A stretch of 64,000 nucleotides of DNA from Plasmopara viticola (lineage: Eukaryota; Oomycota; Peronosporomycetes; Peronosporales; Peronosporaceae), in the NCBI GenBank assembly GCA_001695595.3, contig MBPM02000023.1, positions 806,001 through 870,000 on the forward strand, in the 5' to 3' direction. The notes beneath the pieces were generated by a model. It was given only the letters and a program-made list of their open reading frames with translations, was not told the origin of the DNA and did no database searches. Within the stretch, counting starts at the first letter, position 1. Every line of letters begins with the position of its first letter. This document shows positions 56,253 through 64,000 of the stretch, piece by piece. Made by a program: the position numbers and the translations under genes.

Positions 56253-56924
56253 ATGGTGAGTGACGCGGATCCCGTAATTGTTCGAACGGCCGCTGATCGA
56301 CTTCTTGCACTTTGCGTGGTGTTTGTTTTTTCTGCCTGAAGAACTCAGCCAGCCTCCCTCTCGTACGCGCTTCCCCTGACGCCTTGCGCCACGGCTTCTA
56401 CAACGCCAGTGAAGACATGCGACCATTACATGAAGTTCAACGATTGCAGACTACAGTGCGTTATATTAATTGGGTGATTTTGATCATGCCAATGTGAAGA
56501 TTTCTATGCTGTAGCACCGCCAATCCAACTGGGAGCTTAAAATGTCGACGGTTGAGCAGGTTTACGGCAAGGCGGCGGCCATGCGTCTGCGTACAGAAAA
56601 GGCGGTACTTGAGCAGTATACAGTAAGTTAAAATGTATGTACATGTTGTATCGTACAGCTTTTATATAATTTGTGCTTTGGTGCCGCTATTTGTAGCGTC
56701 TGCCAGGACTACCCAGTTCGCACGCTGGTCTGGACACGCTTACGGGAGCGGACGAGCAGATTCAATTTGCTGATTTTCTCAACGGTAAGATCATCCGCTT
56801 CGCCTCGCGCAAGTCAAAAAGGCTTACTCTGGTATCTGTTATCTATGTCACAGACCCAAATGAGCACCCAGAAAACGCTTTACGTGTACACGAGGCGATG
56901 GAAGTGAAGCTCTCTATTTTTTAA
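56253..56924 (+). CDS. POMP: Proteasome maturation factor UMP1/POMP
   Basis: Chaperone for 20S proteasome assembly that is degraded as the first substrate. Exons: 56342-56455, 56515-56622, 56697-56784 and 56854-56924, preceded by a possible exon ending in the ATG at 56253-56255 followed at once by a GTGAGT donor. The total is 127 aa, close to the usual 140. Matches to POMP include DALRHGF, LEQYTRLPGLPSSHAGLDTL and the signature TGADEQIQFADFLNDP formed across the last splice, with a hydrophobic VKLSIF end. The N-terminus is the least certain part; without the ATG-only exon no in-frame ATG precedes the conserved region. It is divergent from the FAM133-like gene. Confidence 0.82.
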
Positions 56925-57139
56925 CTAGCTCTCAGCGCGAAGCATACATATTCGCGACGAAAGCTGTGATTATGGTGGCGCATACGATATGTCTGATTAA
57001 TGACACGTAGACAACACTTTTACTGAGTACATCTTTTTGTTCATGTTTGGTTGTAACACAATAACGGAGCAATATTAATCCAATAACGTAGTAGGCAGGA
57101 AAGCCACGATGCTGACATTTAAGATATCGGCGCTGCCAT

Positions 57140-60100
57140 TCAGGAAATTGGCGCTGCCATGAGCGCTAGGCAGTGGAGATCCTCGTGTTTTACTGAAGCT
57201 TCGTCCTGAACAAGTATATTTCGTCGCTGCAAGTAACGCTGTAGACCTTGTGTTGACAATAGAGAGCACATGACATCAAGGCGCTCATCAAAATTAGAGC
57301 GCATTTCATTATCGTCTTTGGCTGCCTTTAGAGCAGTATTTTCAGTCCTTGTTGCATCGTTTTCATTGTCAGACTCAAATACCGATACCTGCGTCGTGTC
57401 ACCACCCGTAAAGCCGAACCCGTCGCACACAAGGGTATGCTGTGGCCCAGCATCCGATAAACCCTCATGCAAGGCAACAATAGTCTTACGTGCAGACTCC
57501 TTTCGCGCCATATTTTCAGACGCCAACTGCTCTAAGAGTTGGAACGCATCTCCACTCGTTAAATGACCATGATTTACTAGAAATTCAATTTGAGCCTTTA
57601 GTATCAAGCCTTCAGCATCAACTCCTGTCGACAATTCTTTCGATGTGGGCACAGTACTCTTCGTCCCAGCAAGACCGAGCTCTGCAATGACAGACGGGTA
57701 CATTGCAGCATTATGCTCTGCAAGCAGTGGCGTCGCTTTGCTTGCATTTCTATATGAAAAGTATTTCGCATAGCTGTTCCACCATGTCTCACCAGCCACG
57801 GATTGTGATACTTTCTTCGACCCTTCATCATTAAGCTCACAAAGCGTTCGAGCTGCTTCCGAGCTCACCCACTCCCAAAACATGCTCCATGTCACTGGCC
57901 CTTCAAACTGATTATCTAGAATCACAGCCATCGTTCTCTCGTACCCGCTCTCAGAGATAGAGTCTATTGCACCATAAAGCTTTCTCATCAGCGCAATGCA
58001 ATCTTTCTTTGAGATAGTGCCCACGGCGTCTGGGTCAAACTCATCAAATAGGAGACGTGCTCCAAGCTCCAGACGATCAATGTGCTCCTTCGCATTCTGT
58101 TGACTTGTAAAGTAACCCAGCGTCGATGCAGAATAAGCCTTGGACCCAGCAAAAAAACCCAACATACCGCCAACGATAGCAGCACTGGTGGCGGCCACAA
58201 TGCCCACAGGCCCAGCCGCAACTCCAGCCGTACTCCACATTCCCAAAGCTGACGCCACAGTGTACGCGCCAATGCCTGCTCCCGCCGCTGCTGCTGTACG
58301 ACTGGCAACTACTTCGCCGGTTTTTAGCCTAAAATCGTGCATCATTAGCTGCTCGGTTGTCGTCGAAAGGACACCTAGAGACTTTCGGTCAGCATGTCGC
58401 TTGCGATAGTCGTAGTACTCCTTCCCGATATCGACGAGAATTGACGCAATTGTAAGCGGGGCAGCCACGGCACCACCTGATGTTAGAGACGTTCGGGCCA
58501 TACCATTCGCCAGAGCTACACCACCAGCGGCACGGATCCCGCTGTCCAAGGCACCATCTCCGCTTGCGGCGACAAGGCTTTTGATGGTGCAGGCAGTTTT
58601 GCCAGCAGCTAAATGATATCGAGCCACGACGCGATCCGCTAGCTTCGCTCGCTTGGACTCCAAAATCTCATCTTTTGTAGCTTTTGCCAGTGAAGCCCCA
58701 CGTGATATGAATTCTTTTTGTATAAAACCTATCATCGATTTGCACCTTGTAAGTTGTACAATGGCAGACGAACTTCCTTCTCGCCAATCTTGCACAGTGG
58801 CCAGGCCAAATGGAGTGGTGACCGTCGATCCATGAGGAAAGTGCATTCCTTTACTTATCATGATATCTGTGCCTTGTACTTTCACTTTCTCCTCAAGGCA
58901 CTTTTCATCCAATAATGCGTCATCACTGAACTGCATTGATACCACATCCATGAGATCGAAGCAGTCGAAGAACTCCTCCTCAGCCATCGCCTCTATAGCA
59001 GCATTGTCATACTCGGCGGCACAATCAAAAAATTCTTCAATGAGCTCGTCTTCTGCAGCATCTTCCACCTGCTTCATGTTTATCAGTGTTTGCTGAGTTT
59101 TGTTTATTGTAAGCTTTTCCGCAGTGCTGTCATTTCTGCCTAAGCTGAGAGTAGCATTGCTAGCTATTATTAAATCATCTTTTTTTTTCTCTCGATCGCC
59201 AGCTTCTTGAACAAGGTGCTGCGTTGCATTGGAGTACTCTGAGTGGCGGAAATCTTCTAGCAGCAATAATAGGCAGTCACTGGGCATCTTTCTTACCACT
59301 GCTGCTTGATGTTTCTTTTTCGACGTTTCCGAGTAATGAGACCACGCATTTACAATAAGTGCCGCGCTTGCTCCAACAGCCACAGCACCTCCAACAACAG
59401 AAATTGTTCGTAGACCAACACTTGCACCAGATCTACCAGCAGCCTGAGTAGGTTTTGCAATATCGCCCGAAAGAACCTCTTCGGGTTCCAAGTACAAAAT
59501 TTGTTCATGTTGATTTGCACCAATTCCGATAGTACGTGACACACGAACACGATCGGGCACAAAGATATTGTCATGGTTATTTGGACTAAAATTGTCTCGA
59601 ACGGACGAAGATGTACGCAAAGGGTGCACAACGGTCGAGCTTGAAGTAGTAAAACGCGACTTAACTTTCGTGGCCACTCCTGAGAGGTTTTCAATAACGT
59701 CACGAAAGGTAGCGATTGCCTCATCAAGAGTCATACCGTTTACCGTGCCATTGCGCACAAATTCTTCCTTTAAACTGGGAGAGTCGTTCAGATGCGCGTC
59801 ATACGCCTTCCGTGCTTCAGAATCGGATAAAACCTCGTAAGATTCTGCCAGTAACTTAAAGTTTTCTTCTGCGATCGCTTGCTCCTCCACATTGGTGAGG
59901 TTGTTTGCCCATCGATCTGGATGCCACTTAAGTGCTAACCGCTTGTAAGCGCTTCGTATTTGTCGCTCCGTTGCATTTCGAGGAACGCCAAGACGCTCGT
60001 AAAAGTCCATCAGAACATTAATTTGTATGGCATTCGAACGGCGCCCGACAGCAGTCACATACACACTCATCAAGTGCTGCAAGATAGCGTCACCCGTCAA

Positions 60101-61417
60101 AGTGGTGTGAGCATCATCTTCATGGTGCAAAATCTTTCCAATGGCGATCGGATCTGAGTAAATCTTGTAATCAGCTCCAAATTTGGAAAGGAAAATGTAT
60201 GTCCCGCACGGCGAATACTGATAGTCGATTTCCTTCACAAGTTGAAAGTCGCGAAACTTTTGAAACGTGCTTTGCAGAATGCTCAAACTCATTGATAGAT
60301 ATGCTGAGCTCGCATTAGGGGTTACGCCAGTATTTGCTGAGGATGTCAAGTCGACGAAACGCTGCTGCATTTGGACAGGCAGCAAATTCACCAGCGTCTT
60401 TGTCGCTTTCGTGATTGTGACAAAGCGCTCAGTGGTTTTTGCTACCATCGCAGCTGATTGAGCAATATTAAGAATACTTGGAATGCAATCAAATTCATTG
60501 ACAAATGTAATCATACGCCTTTCAAGTTGCAGCGGCTTCAGAAACGAATGCAGGCCCAAAGATCCAACGTACGGGGCACCGAAGCTGACAGCGAGCGATT
60601 GAGGCATACTGCGACGTATGGTTGCACGCTCATCCTCAGTCATGCCTTGAATCATTAATCCAAAATCCAATATATCGCTTGCGACGAAGGTATCTGCAGC
60701 TTGTTTTTGCTGGTCAAAGTCGAGCTTTTCCAAAATTAGACGCGTCTTTGTCGGCAAGTGTTGGTAAACTAGTTCACAAAAGGCTAACTGCGCAATACTT
60801 CCACCAATAGAATGGCCGCACAAAAGGAGCACTTTTTTACACTGTCGTGCCCGATGGTGAATACTTTGCAAATCAAGTAGCTGCATTCGTGACCAGAACG
60901 GTGCGTGGATCCTGGCACCCCCATATCGATGCAAATAAGGCTTAGATAGCGGCAAAGCTGATCCAACAACTGCTTGCAAAATGTCGGCAGGCTTGGTGGC
61001 TCGGACGGCGCAGATCAAGGTCAAATCAGATTGCATAAGAACGTAATTGCGCGTAAACTTAATTATAGGCAACTGTAGAGTGTGCGGTAACGGCGAATTA
61101 TGCACGTGCATCTCAAGCTCACGAGCTGCGCGGTCGCTTGCTTGTATGTCAGATTCATTAGGCTCCGATTGAGTCGCGGACAGCGCCGCACACAGAACAG
61201 CGGCATTTAACAGCTCTATCTCACTAGACACCACCACACGCATCTGGTCGCTGTCCACGGCCGAGTCCGTCCACCACCATGCGAACTTTGAGGCACTTCC
61301 CGCTTGTTCATTAAATTTATTAGTTGGTTGCACGACCGCTGACATCGACGCCATGACGTATAACACGAGAACTGAGTGATTGATGCGGCCATTTAGGAAA
61401 GAAATGCGACATGTCAT
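57140..61417 (-). CDS. Large lipase / J-domain / EF-hand fusion protein
   Basis: An uninterrupted ORF of 1425 aa. I take the ATG at 61417; it gives an N-terminus with a hydrophobic SVLVLYVMASMSAVV stretch, a possible signal sequence or anchor. A second ATG lies at 61354. Domains in order: class-3 lipase-like fold (about 60-400) with nucleophile elbow GHSIGG (Ser about 203) and an EFDCIP aspartate (about 310). Next is a J domain (about 470-545) with FYERLGVPRNAT and HPD at about 499-501. A glycine-rich hydrophobic segment follows at about 700, then a longer one at about 1045-1095, and an EF-hand-like loop DPDAVGTISKKD at about 1128-1139. The C-terminus is helical and acidic. The role is unknown; membrane association and Hsp70 recruitment are inferred. 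Confidence 0.82.
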   Translation of the reverse strand: MTCRISFLNGRINHSVLVLYVMASMSAVVQPTNKFNEQAGSASKFAWWWTDSAVDSDQMRVVVSSEIELLNAAVLCAALSATQSEPNESDIQASDRAARELEMHVHNSPLPHTLQLPIIKFTRNYVLMQSDLTLICAVRATKPADILQAVVGSALPLSKPYLHRYGGARIHAPFWSRMQLLDLQSIHHRARQCKKVLLLCGHSIGGSIAQLAFCELVYQHLPTKTRLILEKLDFDQQKQAADTFVASDILDFGLMIQGMTEDERATIRRSMPQSLAVSFGAPYVGSLGLHSFLKPLQLERRMITFVNEFDCIPSILNIAQSAAMVAKTTERFVTITKATKTLVNLLPVQMQQRFVDLTSSANTGVTPNASSAYLSMSLSILQSTFQKFRDFQLVKEIDYQYSPCGTYIFLSKFGADYKIYSDPIAIGKILHHEDDAHTTLTGDAILQHLMSVYVTAVGRRSNAIQINVLMDFYERLGVPRNATERQIRSAYKRLALKWHPDRWANNLTNVEEQAIAEENFKLLAESYEVLSDSEARKAYDAHLNDSPSLKEEFVRNGTVNGMTLDEAIATFRDVIENLSGVATKVKSRFTTSSSTVVHPLRTSSSVRDNFSPNNHDNIFVPDRVRVSRTIGIGANQHEQILYLEPEEVLSGDIAKPTQAAGRSGASVGLRTISVVGGAVAVGASAALIVNAWSHYSETSKKKHQAAVVRKMPSDCLLLLLEDFRHSEYSNATQHLVQEAGDREKKKDDLIIASNATLSLGRNDSTAEKLTINKTQQTLINMKQVEDAAEDELIEEFFDCAAEYDNAAIEAMAEEEFFDCFDLMDVVSMQFSDDALLDEKCLEEKVKVQGTDIMISKGMHFPHGSTVTTPFGLATVQDWREGSSSAIVQLTRCKSMIGFIQKEFISRGASLAKATKDEILESKRAKLADRVVARYHLAAGKTACTIKSLVAASGDGALDSGIRAAGGVALANGMARTSLTSGGAVAAPLTIASILVDIGKEYYDYRKRHADRKSLGVLSTTTEQLMMHDFRLKTGEVVASRTAAAAGAGIGAYTVASALGMWSTAGVAAGPVGIVAATSAAIVGGMLGFFAGSKAYSASTLGYFTSQQNAKEHIDRLELGARLLFDEFDPDAVGTISKKDCIALMRKLYGAIDSISESGYERTMAVILDNQFEGPVTWSMFWEWVSSEAARTLCELNDEGSKKVSQSVAGETWWNSYAKYFSYRNASKATPLLAEHNAAMYPSVIAELGLAGTKSTVPTSKELSTGVDAEGLILKAQIEFLVNHGHLTSGDAFQLLEQLASENMARKESARKTIVALHEGLSDAGPQHTLVCDGFGFTGGDTTQVSVFESDNENDATRTENTALKAAKDDNEMRSNFDERLDVMCSLLSTQGLQRYLQRRNILVQDEASVKHEDLHCLALMAAPIS

Positions 61418-62785
61418 ATTCAAATCCCATACATTACCAAAGTTAAAATAGATATGATGGATTCTGTCATGCTAGTATCTTAATACCAAATGATGTTAAT
61501 AGATCGATCGGCATGTAGAGGTAAATAATGCTGAAAATTCCGCTGCTCTTTCTGACGAATATTCTATCCATCGACTTTTTGGCTGATGTCAAGAATTGTG
61601 CTGTTAATTTGCGCGACGCAAGATTTCAATCGACACACCAGCCATATTATTCAGCAGAAGCGTTGGCCCATCGATAAGATATTTGAATTCATAAAGAAGA
61701 CAGGATGACGAATGAAATTAGGTACAAAGTGCTTCTGCGCACGCGCACACGACCATCCCTGGAACTCTTAGAAGCTTCTTCAACTTGATTTCCGAAATAT
61801 TTATTCTCTTATTACGGACGAAGTGATGCCTTAATTGTTAATTAATATCGTACATAATTTCGATCAACTTAAGCAGGCCTTTACGCGGTGACGATGCCGC
61901 TAAATACGTCTAATAGACGTTTACTGAGCTTTATGCCTCCATAGACATGAAGTAAGTAGCGTCTGCTTCGTGGTCGACGCATTCGATTAAAAAGTTTGGC
62001 ATATGTTTTCTATTGCTGACGATGAAAGATCTTGCATCCGGAACTATGGGCGGATGCGAGCTGTTCAATTGACTCGATAATTTTTCATATAGTGGTTTCA
62101 TCGTCTTTTCGTCACTTTTTACTGCTATGATTCGACAAGCTCTTTGTTCTTAAGCGCTTCCATTTGTAGTCGCCGCCCTCTTCTACTTGGTCGAAATTGT
62201 TTCTGTTGTATCACTTCCAGTCGGCCCGTTACCATCACCAAGTAGAAGTTTGCTTATCACCGCTACTGTCGCTAACCTATGGTGAATTATCGTCTACGTC
62301 TGCTGCCAAATTTTAAATGGATCGATACGACATCGAGCTAAAAATCACGACGATTTCCTTGAGTATGCGAGCGGCGCAGTCTCTTATGACGAGCAATTAC
62401 TGTCTAAACCATGCCGTTAGAGATTATACGATAACAAAGTATGAGACAAGATATAATGACGACGAAGCAATAAGTTCTCAATAGATACATACTAATTTCA
62501 AGTAAACTTATTATCTTACTCGGCGATATGTTCTACGGTGTTCAAGGCTGATGTTAACACGGAGGAACACGGCAAGGTTGCCTTAAAAGTCGCGTTTCTG
62601 AGCGTAAAAGAAGAAGATTTTGGGTAAAGATGCACGTATGAGCGGTGTAACATCTGAGAATTGATAATCGACCGAGAATTAACCGTCCAACTAATTGAAA
62701 CCATGAAAGCAAGGTGGCTGCGTATCAAATCCCTATATATATTTAAATAAAACCGGAATATTCACCATCATAGGTTAGCCGGAAA
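61418..62785. other. Intergenic, no supported gene
   Basis: AT-rich, with only short frames. A 19-bp motif GGCTGCGTATCAAATCCCT at about 62716 recurs at 39170. No other feature is recognised. Confidence 0.5.
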
Positions 62786-63060
62786 TGCTCGCGCGCTTCG
62801 GGCAGGTGCTCTCGGGTATCTGCAGGTCTCTAACGAGTCTCACCCTCGACGCGACGGTCTCCAGCACCGGGCGCCACCTGGGCTCTTACTAAGTCAGAGC
62901 TAAACAAAATAATGGAAGACCCTCACGACATCGGTGCTGGCTGCACTGCCCGCCGAACGAGACCTGACGTCCGCGGACACCACTCTATGCCGTGGACTAG
63001 CCAGACTGAGCCTAGCACGTGCACAACTTGGCAACGCGATAACGTAATACATTACATTAC
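62786..63060 (+). mobile_element. SINE-like retroposon, copy 3 (5'-truncated)
   Basis: About 275 bp, missing roughly the first 48 bp of the full-length family, in the opposite orientation to copies 1 and 2. It is flanked by a 14-bp direct repeat, aggttagccggaaa at 62772-62785 and aggctagccggaaa at 63061-63074, with one mismatch. The truncation at the 5' end with an intact tail is the pattern left by target-primed reverse transcription. Confidence 0.9.
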
Positions 63061-63165
63061 AGGCTAGCCGGAAAAGTACTTATATGATAGAAATGTATGT
63101 GTTCGTTAAGGTACGAATGTCTTGGAGCCACCAGTCAATATACAAAGGAAACTGCGCCGACAACA

Positions 63166-64000
63166 ATGGCCGAGATGGTGCTTCTAGCTATGCTTCCCGA
63201 GGAAGACGCCGTGATGTTAGTCCAAACGCCTTGCTCGCGCATCATTTCGGACTTAGAGGACTTCATTGTCGATGAGTATTCGCGTGTCTTTCCCCACCTC
63301 TCACCCCTCAGCCGAAACCTGCGGATTCAAAAGTGCGTGGCACCCGACTTAGTGATGGACCGGCGTGCACACACTACAGTACGTCAGGAGGCGCCTCATG
63401 TCTTTGTGGACTTGGCTAAGAATGTGCAGGCTGGTAACGTCTTCGAGAACATGGAGCAAATCTATATCGTGGTAAATGAACCAAAGAAGTTGACGCATCT
63501 AAAAACCAAGAAGAATGCGACAGAGGGGCACAGTACGTCGTCTAAGCTGAATGTGGTCCAAAGGTCCAGAGTGAATACCAAGGAGGCACTTGATAACAAG
63601 GTGGAGGCCATAGAGAAGAAGGCAATAAAGAAGACCGCTGCTGAGAAAAAAGAGCGAACCGCGAAGAAGCATGCCGTAGATAGCGCAAAGAGGATCTCTT
63701 CGATAACTGATGAGGTAAAAAGTTGCGATGCCAAGATTATAGAAAAGGCGACTACTGGGGAGAACGAGGATGGAAAAAAGGCTTCTTTGAAGGCTGTGAA
63801 GAAAACTGCCGAAAAAAAAAGCCACGATGCAACGAATGGTGGCGCTGGTGAAGTGCACGAAAAAAGTTCTTCAAAGAAGCACCGCAATACGAAGGTGGCC
63901 GCAGGTGAGGAGGTACAGGGTCTTAAGACGACTGCAAAAAAGTCTCTTAAGGGTTTAAGGAATGCTACGCAGGAAACTATTGCCTCAAGCAGGATCATTG
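63166..64000 (+). CDS. Lysine-rich protein, unknown function (partial, 3' end off the window)
   Basis: Open from the ATG at 63166 to the window edge, 278 codons with no stop. The first ~110 residues look folded: MVLLAMLPEEDAVMLVQTP, then SRIISDLEDFIVDEYSRVF and a VVNEPKKL segment. They resemble no family I recognise. From about residue 115 onward the protein becomes highly basic and repetitive, with many KK, EKK and AEKK stretches like a histone H1 tail or nucleolar linker; a nuclear role is a guess. The SINE copy ends 105 bp before the start codon, so it sits in the promoter or 5' UTR. Confidence 0.65.
   Translation, partial: MAEMVLLAMLPEEDAVMLVQTPCSRIISDLEDFIVDEYSRVFPHLSPLSRNLRIQKCVAPDLVMDRRAHTTVRQEAPHVFVDLAKNVQAGNVFENMEQIYIVVNEPKKLTHLKTKKNATEGHSTSSKLNVVQRSRVNTKEALDNKVEAIEKKAIKKTAAEKKERTAKKHAVDSAKRISSITDEVKSCDAKIIEKATTGENEDGKKASLKAVKKTAEKKSHDATNGGAGEVHEKSSSKKHRNTKVAAGEEVQGLKTTAKKSLKGLRNATQETIASSRII

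Overview
This is nuclear DNA from a eukaryote, most likely an oomycete (Peronosporales-like stramenopile). The genes have short GT-AG introns of about 58-96 bp. They sit in compact clusters with 100-300 bp between them, separated by long stretches of decayed transposon DNA. The gene set (plant-type glycerate kinase, LTA4H-like peptidase, GAF-GAF phosphodiesterase, TBC-ankyrin protein) fits that group. The assignment is inferred from content, not from a marker gene.

Layout. 1-5555: gene desert. 5556-8070: D-glycerate 3-kinase, then a PSTAIRE cyclin-dependent kinase. 9641-16867: TBC/ankyrin/zinc-finger protein, convergent with a GAF-GAF cyclic-nucleotide phosphodiesterase, then a PXMP4-like peroxisomal membrane protein. 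17549-17874: SINE copy. 19327-21401: RAD17-like checkpoint clamp loader. 21402-27798: desert holding a strong hairpin and a MULE-type miniature element. 27799-31762: LTA4H-like M1 peptidase, divergent from an ankyrin gene built one exon per repeat. 31763-40990: desert with relics, a second hairpin and a second SINE copy. 40990-51880: tandem units of about 490 bp, each carrying a tRNA-Ile-like sequence. The array flips orientation once and is split by a 7.7-kb insertion containing a decayed minus-strand LINE. 52020-53430: decayed copy of the lipase/J-domain gene. 54242-61417: Class I methyltransferase, FAM133-like basic protein, proteasome maturation factor UMP1/POMP, and a very large lipase/J-domain/EF-hand protein. 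62786-63060: third SINE copy, just upstream of a lysine-rich ORF that runs off the right edge.

The housekeeping genes do not form one pathway. They cover photorespiration-type metabolism, cell cycle, DNA-damage checkpoint, vesicle traffic, cyclic-nucleotide turnover, peroxisome and proteasome assembly. The most unusual part is 41-52 kb, where a LINE-containing insertion is bounded by copies of the 5' part of a tRNA-like gene. The lipase/J-domain fusion with its inverted relic nearby is the second. All exon models were built by eye from splice signals and family similarity. No database search was run.
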